Below, piece after piece: positions 1 through 10,326 of a stretch of 64,000 bases of DNA (positions are counted from its first letter, which is position 1; each line of letters begins with the position of its first letter). The stretch comes from Actinomycetales bacterium JB111. GTDB lineage: Bacteria > Actinomycetota > Actinomycetes > Actinomycetales > Actinomycetaceae. Made by a program: the position numbers and the translations under genes. The stretch is from positions 1 through 64,000 of the forward strand of contig FUHX01000012.1 in assembly GCA_900163555.1 (NCBI GenBank), read 5' to 3'. The notes under the pieces were generated by a model. The model made no database searches. It saw only the letters and a program-made list of their open reading frames with translations, and was not told the DNA's origin.

Positions 1-84
1 CCCGACAAGCGACTCCCTTCACACCCCGCCCCCTCCTCCCTCACGGGGGGAGGGGGCGGGGTGTGAAGGGAGTCGCTTGTCGGG
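1..84. repeat. Long inverted repeat (hairpin) at window edge
   Basis: Positions 1-36 and 49-84 are perfect reverse complements (36 bp arms); pairing continues for a few more bases after one mismatch, leaving a loop of about 4 nt. No T-tract follows. It probably acts as a transcription terminator for a gene to the left of the window, or as an insulator just upstream of icd. It may extend beyond the left edge, so the arm length is a minimum. Confidence 0.8.
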
Positions 85-156
85 CGGTGGAGCGCCGGAT
101 CGGATAATCTTGACGTCGAACAATCTTTGTTTTCCACAGGGAGAGGCCGCACAACG

Positions 157-2367
<2,211 letters not shown>

Positions 2368-2416
2368 TCGCGACGGCCGGCCCGACGACGTCGGGCGGCC
2401 GGGTGGTGAACGTGCC

Positions 2417-2452
2417 GTGGGGCCCGTCGGAGATCGTTCCGGCGGGCCCCAC
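2417..2452 (+). terminator. Hairpin terminator downstream of icd
   Basis: Arms 2417-2430 and 2439-2452 (14 bp, one G-T wobble) flank an 8-nt loop about 50 nt after the icd stop. A second small dyad (GCCCGACG/ACGTCGGGC) lies at about 2379-2396. There is no U-tract, which is common for actinobacterial intrinsic terminators. Confidence 0.7.
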
Positions 2453-2526
2453 GCGTGCGTGCGGCGGGCACGCGCGTGTGGGGCGGCGGTGCGCGGACGC
2501 CCACCGCCGTCGGCGCGCGCACTACG

Positions 2527-2773
2527 CTTGACGGTGCAATCAGGGCTTGACGGTGCAATCAGGGCTTGACGGTGCAATCAGGGCTTGACGGTGCAATCAG
2601 GGCTTGACGGTGCAATCAGGGCTTGACGGTGCAATCAGGGCTTGACGGTGCAATCAGGGCTTGACGATGCGCTCGGGGCCTGATGATGCTCTCGTGGCCC
2701 GACGAGGCACCCGACTCGTGATGATGCACCCGATGCTTGACGACGCACCCGAACGACCCGACGAAGGGCGGAC
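2527..2773. repeat. Thirteen tandem 19-bp units abutting a start codon
   Basis: The unit CTTGACGGTGCAATCAGGG is repeated without error seven times from 2527 to 2659. Six further 19-bp units follow that keep the phase (mostly a TGA.GA.GC core) but diverge progressively. Thirteen times 19 is 247 bp, and the last unit ends exactly on the base before the ATG at 2774; that last unit supplies the AAGGG ribosome binding site. Each perfect unit carries a -35-like TTGACG. The period is not a multiple of three and no convincing reading frame crosses it. Copy number should be unstable. Confidence 0.92.
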
Positions 2774-4417
2774 ATGGCTCGCTTCACCCGTTCCGTGAAG
2801 GGCGCCCTGGGCTCGGCCGCCCGCGCGATGCGCTCGGCCTCGTCCAGGGCGGGCGCCGCGATCTCCTCGGCCGCCGGCCCGACGACGGTGCCCGGCCCGG
2901 ACATGGATCCGTCGGCCGGCAGCGGGTCGGGCCGTCGCGGGTACGACACCGTCGCCGGCTCGCTGTCCGGCGGGGGCGGGGACGGCGACGATGCACGGGG
3001 GACCGGCGCGGACGATCATGCGGGATTCGACACGACGGGTCGCGCGGGCCGCGACGCCGACGACGGTGCGGCGGGCGGGAGCCCGAGCGACGACGTCGTG
3101 CCGTGGTCCGTCCGGGCGCTCGCGGCCTGGTCGTGGCGGCTCATCGCGATCGCGGCGGCCCTGGCGATCCTCGTGTGGGTGGCGGTCCAGCTCAAGGTCG
3201 TCGTGGTCGCCCTGCTCGTGTCGATCCTCCTCACCGTCCTCCTCACCCCGATCTCCGCGTTCCTCCGGCGGGTCGGCCTGCCGAGATCGGTGGCCGCGCT
3301 CGGTGCGATGATCGTCCTCGTCGGGTTCGTGACCGGCCTGCTCGTTCTCGCCGGGCAGTCCATCGCGAGCGGGTTCCAGCGGCTCGCCGACCAGGCGCTC
3401 GAGGGCTTCGACCAGATGGTCACGTGGCTCGGCACGGGGCCGCTCGGCCTCGACCAGCAGGCCCTCGACAACGCGATGGAGCGCGCGGGCGAGACGATCC
3501 AGCAGAACTCCGAGACGCTCGCGACAGGCGTGCTCAACGTGACCTCGTCAGTCGCGGAGATCCTCGCCGGTTTCTTCATCGCGATCTTCTGCACGTTCTT
3601 CTTCCTCTCCGACGGTCGGACCATCTGGCACTGGCTCGTGCGCCTCGCGCCGGCGAGCACGCGCACCACGGTCCACGAGGCCGGCATCCGCGCCTGGTAC
3701 ACGGTCACCGGGTACACGCGCGGCCAGATCATCGTGGCGTTCATCGACGCGGTGGGCATCGGCGCCGCGGCCGCTCTCCTGCAGGTGCCGCTCGCGCTCC
3801 CGATCGCGATCCTCGTGTTCCTCGGCGCCTTCATCCCGATCATCGGCGCACTCGTCTCAGGCGCGGTCGCCGCGCTCGTCGCGTTCGTGGACTCCGGCAT
3901 CTACATCGCCCTGGCGATGCTCGGCGCCGTGCTGCTCGTGCAGTTCATCGAGAGCCACATCCTCCAGCCGATGATCCAGTCGCGCGCCGTGAAGGTGCAC
4001 CCGATCGCCGTCCTGCTCGCGGTGGCGGGCGGGACGGCCGTCGCGAGCCTCGTCGGCGCGCTGTTCGCCGTCCCGATCGTCGCCGTCATCAACTCGGTCG
4101 GTCTCTACCTTGCCGGGCGGGACCCCCAACCCCAGCTCGCGACGTCGTACGCGCGCCCGGGCGGACCACCCGGCGCCCTGCACGTGCTCGCCCCCACGGC
4201 GGACGAGGTGGTCGAGGTGCCGTTCACGGACGACTTCGACGTGATGGAGGCGGAGGAGGAGCGCGTGCGTCAGGCCAAGGCGGCCGGCGTGCGGGGGACG
4301 GGTGAGTCGTCGGGCGGCGCGAGGCCGGGCGGCGCGACGCGGGGCGCCGGCGGGCCTTCCGTCGGCGGGCCCACCGGTGGCGACGCCGGCACCGCGACGA
4401 CGGACCCCGAGTCATGA
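2774..4417 (+). CDS. AI-2E family transporter (PerM-like membrane protein)
   Basis: This 547-residue protein has a Gly/Asp-rich disordered N-terminus (about residues 1-110). A polytopic core follows with hydrophobic segments near residues 120-160, 175-205, 260-290 and 310-430, including the YTRGQIIVAFIDAVGIG region and the LGAFIPIIGALVSG signature of the AI-2E/PerM permease family. A charged, glycine-rich tail ends the protein. The family includes autoinducer-2 exporters and Na+(Li+)/H+ antiporters; the substrate cannot be told here. The start ATG directly follows the 19-bp repeat array. Its stop overlaps the ilvA start (ATGA), so the two are translationally coupled. Confidence 0.88.
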   Translation: MARFTRSVKGALGSAARAMRSASSRAGAAISSAAGPTTVPGPDMDPSAGSGSGRRGYDTVAGSLSGGGGDGDDARGTGADDHAGFDTTGRAGRDADDGAAGGSPSDDVVPWSVRALAAWSWRLIAIAAALAILVWVAVQLKVVVVALLVSILLTVLLTPISAFLRRVGLPRSVAALGAMIVLVGFVTGLLVLAGQSIASGFQRLADQALEGFDQMVTWLGTGPLGLDQQALDNAMERAGETIQQNSETLATGVLNVTSSVAEILAGFFIAIFCTFFFLSDGRTIWHWLVRLAPASTRTTVHEAGIRAWYTVTGYTRGQIIVAFIDAVGIGAAAALLQVPLALPIAILVFLGAFIPIIGALVSGAVAALVAFVDSGIYIALAMLGAVLLVQFIESHILQPMIQSRAVKVHPIAVLLAVAGGTAVASLVGALFAVPIVAVINSVGLYLAGRDPQPQLATSYARPGGPPGALHVLAPTADEVVEVPFTDDFDVMEAEEERVRQAKAAGVRGTGESSGGARPGGATRGAGGPSVGGPTGGDAGTATTDPES

Positions 4418-5643
4418 CGGCCGACGGCGCCGCCTGGCTGCCGAGCCTGGAGGAGCTGCGCGCCGCGCGCGCGATCGTCGACCGCATCGCGCGGCGCACA
4501 CCCGTGCTGCGCTCCTCGAGCCTCTCGGCCCGCACCGGCGCGGACGTGTGGCTCAAGGCGGAGCACCTCCAGCTGACGGGCTCGTTCAAGATCCGCGGCG
4601 CGGTCGTGCGGCTGGCCCGCCTGAGCGAGGAGGAACGGGCCCGCGGCGTCGTGGCGGCGTCGGCCGGCAACCACGCCCAGGGCGTGGCCCGCGCCGCCCG
4701 CTCGCTCGGCATCTCGGCGCGCATCTACATGCCCGCCGACGCCGCCCTGCCGAAGCTCGCCGCGACCCGCGACTACGGCGCGGAGGTCGTACCCGTGGAG
4801 GGTCGGCTCTCCGCCGCGCTCGACGCCGCGATCGCGGAGTGCGAGTCGAGCGGACGCACGCTCATCCACCCGTTCGACCACGAGGACATCGTCTGCGGGC
4901 AGGCCTCCGTGGGCCTGGAGATCCTCGAGCAGGTGCCGGACGCGGCGACCATCGTCGTCCCCACCGGCGGTGGCGGGCTGCTCGCCGGCGTCGCCGCGGC
5001 CGCGGCCGTCGCGCGACCTGGCGTGCGGGTGATCGGGGTGCAGGCGGAGAAGGCGGCGGCGTGGCCGGGCTCGATGACGTCGGGGCACCCCGTCGCCCTC
5101 GCCGACACGCGCACCATGGCGGACGGCATCGCGGTCGCCCGCCCGGGCGACGTTCCGTTCGGGATCGTCTCGGCGCTGGGGCCCGAGATCCGGACCGTCA
5201 CCGAGGAACAGCTCTCCCGGGGACTCCTGCACATGACGGAGCGCGCGAAGCAGGTCATCGAGCCGTCGGCCGCGGCCGGCGTGGCGGCCGTGCTGGCCAG
5301 GCCGGGAGACTTCGCGGACGGTCCGACCGTCGTGCTGCTGTCGGGCGGGAACGTCGATCCGCTCGTGCTGCTGCGGGTCGTCCGCCACGGCCTCGTGGCG
5401 GCCGGGCGGTTCGTCACCCTGCGGTTCCTCATCACCGACGAGCCGGGGGAACTGGCCGGCGTGCTCGACCGACTCGGCGCGCTCGGCGTCAACGTGCTGT
5501 CGGTCGAGCACTCCCGCACGGCCCCCACGCTCGCGGTGGACCAGGTCGAGCTGACGGTCGAGGTCGAGGCCAAGGGGCCCGACCACGAGCACGAGATCCG
5601 CGAGGCACTCGTGCGCGACGGCCGGACGCTGCTCGCGCCGTAG
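4414..5643 (+). CDS. ilvA: Threonine ammonia-lyase (threonine dehydratase)
   Basis: This 409-residue PLP fold-II enzyme converts threonine to 2-oxobutyrate, the first step of isoleucine synthesis or threonine breakdown. The PLP lysine lies in LTGSFKIRGA (near residue 60), the asparagine loop is ASAGNHAQGVA, and the phosphate-binding glycine loop is VPTGGGGLLAG. A single C-terminal ACT domain (RFLITDEPGELAGVLDRLG) begins near residue 335, giving the short, single-ACT form. Its ATG overlaps the upstream permease stop by four bases. The 3' end runs towards a repeat and terminator shared with greA. Confidence 0.93.
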   Translation: MTADGAAWLPSLEELRAARAIVDRIARRTPVLRSSSLSARTGADVWLKAEHLQLTGSFKIRGAVVRLARLSEEERARGVVAASAGNHAQGVARAARSLGISARIYMPADAALPKLAATRDYGAEVVPVEGRLSAALDAAIAECESSGRTLIHPFDHEDIVCGQASVGLEILEQVPDAATIVVPTGGGGLLAGVAAAAAVARPGVRVIGVQAEKAAAWPGSMTSGHPVALADTRTMADGIAVARPGDVPFGIVSALGPEIRTVTEEQLSRGLLHMTERAKQVIEPSAAAGVAAVLARPGDFADGPTVVLLSGGNVDPLVLLRVVRHGLVAAGRFVTLRFLITDEPGELAGVLDRLGALGVNVLSVEHSRTAPTLAVDQVELTVEVEAKGPDHEHEIREALVRDGRTLLAP

Positions 5644-5734
5644 TCGGCGGTCGCGGCAACGTGGCCCGCGGCAACGTGGCCCGCGGGAAGCTGCCCGCAG
5701 GAGCCGGCCTGATGCTGGCTCGCCCGCGGGAGCG

Positions 5735-5854
5735 CGCACGACGGGCCCGGTATGCGCACGACGGGCCGGGTATGCGCACGACGGGCCGGGTATGCGCACG
5801 ACGGGCCCGGTACGCGCACGACGGGCCGGGTATGCGCACGAAGGGCCCGGTTCG
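5735..5854. repeat. Six tandem 20-bp units leading into a terminator
   Basis: Units of CGCACGACGGGCCGGGTATG start at 5735, 5755, 5775, 5795, 5815 and 5835, with GGGCCCGG/GGGCCGGG alternation and a few changes. The sixth unit supplies the left arm of the terminator at 5842-5871, so the array looks like duplication of half a terminator stem. Just upstream, at about 5656-5686, a 15-bp element (GCAACGTGGCCCGCG) is also duplicated. Confidence 0.9.
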
Positions 5855-5871
5855 TGACCGAACCGGGCCCT
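5842..5871. terminator. Bidirectional terminator between ilvA and greA
   Basis: AGGGCCCGGTTCG (5842-5854) and its exact complement (5859-5871) enclose a 4-nt loop. The hairpin lies between convergent ilvA and greA and can serve both strands. Confidence 0.85.
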
Positions 5872-5889
5872 GACGCGTGGGAGCTGAAG

Positions 5890-6381
5890 CTACTTGAGCT
5901 TGAAGGGCTTGACCTTCTCGAGCTCGACCGTGATCGTCGCGCCGTTGGGCGCCTCGTAGCTCGCGGTGTCGCCGACCTTCTTGCCCACGAGGGCCTGCCC
6001 CAGCGGGGAGGACTCGGAGAACACCTCGACCTCGAGGCCGTCGGAGGCCTCGCGCGAGCCGAGGAGGAACGTGCGCTTCTTCCCGGCGATCTTCGCCGTC
6101 ACGACCATGCCGGACTCGACGATGCCGTCGTCCGCGGGCGCCGCGCCGACCTTGGCGTTGCGCAGCAGCGACGTCAGGTGGTTGATGCGGGCCTCCTGCT
6201 TGCCCTGCTCCTCGCGCGCGGCGTGGTAGCCGCCGTTCTCCTTGAGATCGCCCTCCGAGCGTGCCTGCTCGATGCGATCGGCGATCTCGGCGCGGCCCGG
6301 TCCGGTGAGGTGCTCGAGCTCAGCGCTGAGCCGGTCATAGGCGTCCTGAGTCAGCCAGGTTGCGTCGCTCGTCTGCGACAT
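5890..6381 (-). CDS. greA: Transcription elongation factor GreA
   Basis: This 163-residue protein has the family's usual length. An N-terminal coiled coil (about residues 10-75, with LTQDAYDRLSAELEHL and ARSEGDLKENGGYHAAREEQ) holds the acidic tip that enters the RNA polymerase secondary channel and stimulates cleavage of backtracked RNA. The C-terminal FKBP-like domain includes SPLGQALVGKKVGD and GATITVELEKVKPF. It is transcribed alone towards the hairpin at 5842-5871, downstream of the DUF4307 gene. The neighbourhood greA/DUF4307/mca is a conserved actinobacterial arrangement. Confidence 0.97.
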   Translation of the reverse strand: MSQTSDATWLTQDAYDRLSAELEHLTGPGRAEIADRIEQARSEGDLKENGGYHAAREEQGKQEARINHLTSLLRNAKVGAAPADDGIVESGMVVTAKIAGKKRTFLLGSREASDGLEVEVFSESSPLGQALVGKKVGDTASYEAPNGATITVELEKVKPFKLK

Positions 6382-6556
6382 GGCGGCTCCTTACCTCTGC
6401 ATAGTCGGTGTCCGTCGGCGAGGTCACCGACGGACGAAAGCCGCCCGGACCACGGGGGACCGGGCGGTGATGGAAATGCCCAGTTTACCACCGGGCGGCG
6501 GGACGTCCACGGCTTTCTGCCCTCGGCTGACATCCACCGCGACCGTGATGACACCC

Positions 6557-7024
6557 TTACGGATCGACGGCGCGGCACCTGTCGGCGTGCCCGGAGGCGG
6601 CGAGCTCCGTCGTCGTGATGGACTCGGTCACGGACGTCCTGTTCTCGGTGACCGGGCCGATCCGCACGTCCCGGGCGCCGACCTCCGTGAACTCTGTGTT
6701 GACCGCGCGCAGGGTGCACACGACCTCCGTGCCGACGTCGGCGATCACGACGAAGCGCACCTCGACCGACGTCTCGTCGACGACCGTGTACCCGACGTGC
6801 TCGCTGCTGACGGACGGACCTCGGGTGAGGAGCGCGTTGACGCCGGCGGCGATGAGCGCGATGACGATCGCGCCGACGAGCGGGACGATCCACTGCGCCC
6901 TGCGGGAGCGTCCGGCGGAGCGACCGGTGGCGCGCCCGTAGCGGCGCGCGACCAGGTCCGGGTCGACCGGTGTCCGGGGAGTGGGCGACGGAGTGGTCGG
7001 ATTCGGTGCCGGGTCACCCGTCAT
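6557..7024 (-). CDS. DUF4307 family membrane protein
   Basis: This 155-residue protein has a proline/threonine-rich cytoplasmic N-terminus (about residues 1-22), a basic stretch (ARRYGRATGRSAGRSRRAQW) and one transmembrane helix (VPLVGAIVIALIAAGVNALL). An extracytoplasmic beta-rich domain with two cysteines (EVVCTLRAV and ADRCRAVDP) follows. This layout and its position divergent from mca fit DUF4307, whose function is unknown; the cysteines may form a disulfide. The ATG at 7024 is chosen because the sequence upstream looks non-coding. Confidence 0.8.
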   Translation of the reverse strand: MTGDPAPNPTTPSPTPRTPVDPDLVARRYGRATGRSAGRSRRAQWIVPLVGAIVIALIAAGVNALLTRGPSVSSEHVGYTVVDETSVEVRFVVIADVGTEVVCTLRAVNTEFTEVGARDVRIGPVTENRTSVTESITTTELAASGHADRCRAVDP

Positions 7025-7158
7025 GCGTACGCTTCCTCCAGAGGCGGTCGAACGGCTCGGGGAATGGAAGTCGTCCCCGGGAGTGTTGGACCATTGTCCC
7101 CCACCCGTAGCGGGTGACGGCGTCGCGCCCGCGACGCGACGACATGAGGAGTACACAC

Positions 7159-8160
7159 GTGACGACCGGCCACCTGCGGCTGATGGCAGTGCATGCCCAC
7201 CCCGACGACGAGGCGAGCAAGGGCGCGGCCATGATGGCCCGCTACGCCGCCGAGGGGCACCGCGTCCTCGTGGTGACCGCGACCGGAGGCGAGCGCGGCG
7301 ACGTGCTCAACCCGAAGCTCAAGGGGATCGACTCGGTCGAGGCCAACCTCTCCGAGCTGCGCAAGGACGAGATGGCGGCCGCCGCGGAGGCGCTCGGCAT
7401 CGAGCACGTCTGGCTCGGTTTCGTCGACTCCGGCCTGCCGGAGGGCGACCCGCTGCCGCCGCTGCCGGTCGGGAGCTTCGCGCTCGAGCCGGAGGACGTG
7501 GTCGTCGGAGCGCTCGTGAAGCAGATCCGCCTCTTCCGACCGCACGTGATGACCTGCTACGACGAGAACGGCGGGTACCCGCACCCGGACCACATCCGGT
7601 CGCACGAGATCGCGATCGCCGCCTTCCTCGCCGCCGCCGACCCGGCCCGCTTCCCCGAGGCAGGCCCGGCCTGGTCCGTGCAGAAGATCTACTACGACGT
7701 CTCGTTCTCCGGCGGTCGGATCAGGGCCGTGCACGACGCCCTGGTCGAGCGCGGGCTCGAGTCGCCGTTCGGCGACTGGGTCAAGGCGCGGACCGAGCGC
7801 GAGGAGACGTGGACGGGCCGCCCGCGCAGGGCCACGGCCCGCGTGCAAGTGGCGGAGCACTTCCCGCAGCGCGACGCGGCCCTGCGCGCGCACGCCACCC
7901 AGATCGACCCGGACGGTTTCTTCTTCGCGGCACCGCGCGAGCTGGAGGCCGAGGTGTGGCCGGTCGAGGAGTTCGAGATCGCGCTCGCCCGCGTGGAGAT
8001 CGCCGACGCCGTCGAGGACGACCTGTTCGCGGGAGTCGTCGCCGACGGGCTGCCGGGGAACGCGCCGATCGTGCACCGGGGAGCCGACTTCGCCGGCGAG
8101 GCGGGGGAGTCGCGCGCGGTGGGCACGGGGCACGGCTCCAGCGACCGGGTGCCGCGGTGA
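7159..8160 (+). CDS. mca: Mycothiol S-conjugate amidase
   Basis: This zinc amidase hydrolyses mycothiol S-conjugates to a mercapturic acid and GlcN-inositol, removing electrophiles and antibiotics. The N-terminal zinc motif is HAHPDDEASKG (residues about 13-23), followed by ATGGERGDVLNP and the downstream YDENGGYPHPDHIRSHE motif with its metal-binding histidine. The GTG at 7159 (333 residues) has an ideal GAGGAG seven bases upstream; an ATG at 7144 lies inside that ribosome binding site. The stop overlaps the next gene by four bases. The closely related MshB deacetylase shares these motifs, but the mca-type neighbours favour Mca. Confidence 0.92.
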   Translation: MTTGHLRLMAVHAHPDDEASKGAAMMARYAAEGHRVLVVTATGGERGDVLNPKLKGIDSVEANLSELRKDEMAAAAEALGIEHVWLGFVDSGLPEGDPLPPLPVGSFALEPEDVVVGALVKQIRLFRPHVMTCYDENGGYPHPDHIRSHEIAIAAFLAAADPARFPEAGPAWSVQKIYYDVSFSGGRIRAVHDALVERGLESPFGDWVKARTEREETWTGRPRRATARVQVAEHFPQRDAALRAHATQIDPDGFFFAAPRELEAEVWPVEEFEIALARVEIADAVEDDLFAGVVADGLPGNAPIVHRGADFAGEAGESRAVGTGHGSSDRVPR

Positions 8161-8531
8161 CCGCGGTGGTCCCGCTCGTCGCCGAGGTGCCGAGCGGGCC
8201 GTCGGAGGCGTGGGAGGTCTCGCCCGGGATCGCGGGGTTCTGGGCATTCTTCGGGCTCGCGGTAGCAGTCGTCGTGCTCGGTGTCCTCGTGATGCGTCAG
8301 ATGCGCCGCGTGGACCAGAACGCACGGCTGCGCATGGCCCAGGAGGCGGCCGACGCCAAGGCGGCCGAGCTGAGGGCGGCCGGCGCGAGCGCCGGCACGG
8401 GGCCGGCGGCGTCGGAGGGAAGCACGGCCGATGGTGAGCAGGTCGCGGGTGACCGCGCAGACCCCGCCGACGACGTCGTCGGCGGGGACGGCGAGGACCG
8501 CGGCCGGTCGGCCGCGACGGATCAGGGGTAG
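8157..8531 (+). CDS. Small single-pass membrane protein linked to mca
   Basis: This 124-residue protein starts at a GTG overlapping the mca stop (GTGA), so it is very likely cotranslated with it. It has a short N-terminal segment, one transmembrane helix (GFWAFFGLAVAVVVLGVLVM, about residues 25-44), a basic helix rich in Arg/Ala and a long acidic Gly/Ala/Asp tail. A small membrane protein after mca is also found in mycobacteria. Function is unknown. Its last ten bases overlap the convergent 68-residue gene. Confidence 0.75.
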   Translation: MTAVVPLVAEVPSGPSEAWEVSPGIAGFWAFFGLAVAVVVLGVLVMRQMRRVDQNARLRMAQEAADAKAAELRAAGASAGTGPAASEGSTADGEQVAGDRADPADDVVGGDGEDRGRSAATDQG

Positions 8532-8728
8532 ATCGGGCGGTCGATCTTGCCCGGCTTGCCCTTCGAGGCGTCGGGCACGGCGCCCGGGTCGCTCGGCTGG
8601 TCGAATCCGCTCGTGCCGGCGGAGGAACCGCCGGTCTCGTTGCTCCAGGCGGAGCCGTCGAGCTCGGCCAGCACGACGAGCTGCGGCTCGGTCGACAGGT
8701 CCGTCAGTGCAGTGTCGGCGATGAACAT
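8522..8728 (-). CDS. Small acidic protein of unknown function (68 aa)
   Basis: The reading frame MFIADTALTDLSTEPQLV...DRPIYP is preceded by a perfect AGGAGG six bases before its ATG, among the best ribosome binding sites in the window. The protein is acidic, Ser/Gly-rich in its centre and ends in a basic then aromatic tail. It has no cysteine and no membrane segment. It overlaps the end of the mca-linked gene by ten bases on the opposite strand. I do not recognise a family; a modified or secreted peptide precursor is possible but not shown. Confidence 0.6.
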   Translation of the reverse strand: MFIADTALTDLSTEPQLVVLAELDGSAWSNETGGSSAGTSGFDQPSDPGAVPDASKGKPGKIDRPIYP

Positions 8729-8906
8729 GGGTGTCCTCCTGGGACAGGTCCGGTGTGGTTCTGTCCACAGAGCATACGCGCGCGTGGCGAATGCATGAGG
8801 CGTTGGTCGAAGAATCTCACAGCCGTGTGAGGGGGAAGTCGGGTATGCGGATGCGCGCGTACCCGATCGCCGGGACCGTGCATGCCCACTGTTCGGACGG
8901 CCCTGC

Positions 8907-8956
8907 TCGCACCACCGCCGGCGAGGGCCGGTCGCACCACCGCCGGCGAGGGCCGG
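8907..8956. repeat. Two tandem 25-bp copies downstream of the PPK2 gene
   Basis: The 25 bp at 8907-8931 are repeated exactly at 8932-8956. Each copy contains a GCCGGC/GGCCGG mini-dyad. They lie about 20 nt beyond the stop of the minus-strand polyphosphate kinase gene and may act in its termination. Confidence 0.8.
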
Positions 8957-8975
8957 CCCGGACCGCGCGACTCCG

Positions 8976-10139
8976 CTACTTCTTCGCCTTCGACGCCGAC
9001 TTCTTCGCCTTCTTGTCCGACGACTTCCCCGACTTCTTTCCGGACGACTTCTTCTTGTCGGACTTCTTGCCCGACTTCTGGTCGGAGCCCTTCTTCTTTC
9101 CTGACTTCTTGTCGGCCGACTTCTTCTTTCCGTTCGATGTCTCGTCCGATTCCTCGACCTCGTCCGGCGTCGCTCCGGTGGACTCGACGGCCTGCTCGAC
9201 GAGGTCCCGGAACGACTCCTCGGCGTCGGTGACCTCCTCGAGGAGCTCCTCGCGCTCGACGTCGGACGGGATCGAGTCGGGTTCCATCGTCGCGAGCAGT
9301 GCCCGGCGCTGGGTGTCGACCCGCCAGCGGGGCCTCGGCCAGCTGAGGTTCAGATCGATGAGCGCCTGTGCGACGAGCTCGGTGACCGCGAGCCGTGAGT
9401 ACCACTTCCGGTCGGCGGGGATGACGTGCCACGGCGCGACGTCGGTGTTGGTGCGGCGGAAGACCTCGGCGTACGCCTCCTGGTAGTCGTCCCACTTCTT
9501 GCGGGTCGTGATGTCGTTGGTGGAGTACTTCCAGTGCTTGTCCGGGCGGTCCAGCCGCTCGAGCAGCCGGAGCCCCTGCTCCTGGTGGGAGACCATGAGA
9601 GCGACCTTGATGACCGTCGTCCCCCGCTCCACGAGCGTGCGCTCGAAGCGGTTGATCGTGGCGTACCGCTTCCGCCAGACCTCCTCATCGACGAGGTTGT
9701 CGACCCGGGCGACGAGGACGTCCTCGTAGTGCGAGCGGTCGAACACCCCGATCCGACCGGGCTTCGGGAGCTCCCGGCGGATGCGCCACAGGAAGTGGTG
9801 GCGGAGCTCCTCCGGGGTCGGCACGCCGAAGGACGCGAGCGCGACGCCCTGGGGGTCCACCATGCCCATGACATGCCGGACGATCCCGCCCTTGCCGGCC
9901 GTGTCGAGCCCCTGGAGGACGAGGAGGACGGACTTCTCGCCGCCCGCGCGGCCGTGCGCGAACAGGCGCTCCTGGAGCTCGGAGAGCAGCTCGCCGCGCT
10001 GGGCGGTGAGGGCCTGGCCGTCCTTCTTGTCGCCCTCGAACCCGGGCTTGCCGCCGCGGTCGAAGGTCGACAGGTCGAAGTCGGGGCCCGGCCGCAGCAG
10101 GGTGCTGGGCGGTGCGGTCCAGGAAAGGTCGTCTGCCAC
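8976..10139 (-). CDS. PPK2 family polyphosphate:nucleotide phosphotransferase
   Basis: The 387-residue protein carries the PPK2 P-loop kinase core: Walker A LQGLDTAGKGGIVRHVMGMVD (near residue 80), the DRSHYEDVLVARV loop and a conserved HWKYSTNDITTRKKWDDYQ segment. PPK2 enzymes move phosphate between polyphosphate and nucleoside mono- or diphosphates. The N-terminus (LRPGPDFDLSTFDRGGKPGF) fits the phosphotransferase subgroup. About 60 C-terminal residues form a lysine-rich low-complexity tail (KK-SG-KK-SD repeats) absent from ordinary members, possibly binding polyanions. The GTG at 10139 is favoured by GAAGGAG six bases upstream. Confidence 0.9.
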   Translation of the reverse strand: MADDLSWTAPPSTLLRPGPDFDLSTFDRGGKPGFEGDKKDGQALTAQRGELLSELQERLFAHGRAGGEKSVLLVLQGLDTAGKGGIVRHVMGMVDPQGVALASFGVPTPEELRHHFLWRIRRELPKPGRIGVFDRSHYEDVLVARVDNLVDEEVWRKRYATINRFERTLVERGTTVIKVALMVSHQEQGLRLLERLDRPDKHWKYSTNDITTRKKWDDYQEAYAEVFRRTNTDVAPWHVIPADRKWYSRLAVTELVAQALIDLNLSWPRPRWRVDTQRRALLATMEPDSIPSDVEREELLEEVTDAEESFRDLVEQAVESTGATPDEVEESDETSNGKKKSADKKSGKKKGSDQKSGKKSDKKKSSGKKSGKSSDKKAKKSASKAKK

Positions 10140-10233
10140 GGTGTGCTCCTTCGGCGGTGGGAGCACGACACTACTGAATGCGTCGTGGGCGCGTGGGTCC
10201 CCGGGCCGCGCGCGGGGTGCCTGCCGCCCCCGG

Positions 10234-10301
10234 CCCAACTGGTGGGACCCAACCGGCAGGTTTCCGGCGCAGAAGCTGCCGGTTGGGTCCCACCAGTTGG
10301 G
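10234..10301. terminator. Perfect 26-bp inverted repeat between two minus-strand genes
   Basis: Positions 10234-10259 and 10276-10301 are exact reverse complements separated by 16 nt. The structure begins 25 nt beyond the stop of hemolysin III and about 95 nt before the PPK2 start. It most likely terminates the hemolysin transcript. The arms are longer than usual, and a small element remnant is an alternative. Confidence 0.7.
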
Positions 10302-10326
10302 GGAGTGTCGAAGTTGCCAGGTGGGC

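Noticed and set aside
2527-2773. CRISPR-like array
   Set aside because: Units are head-to-tail without spacers and diverge gradually; no cas genes are nearby.
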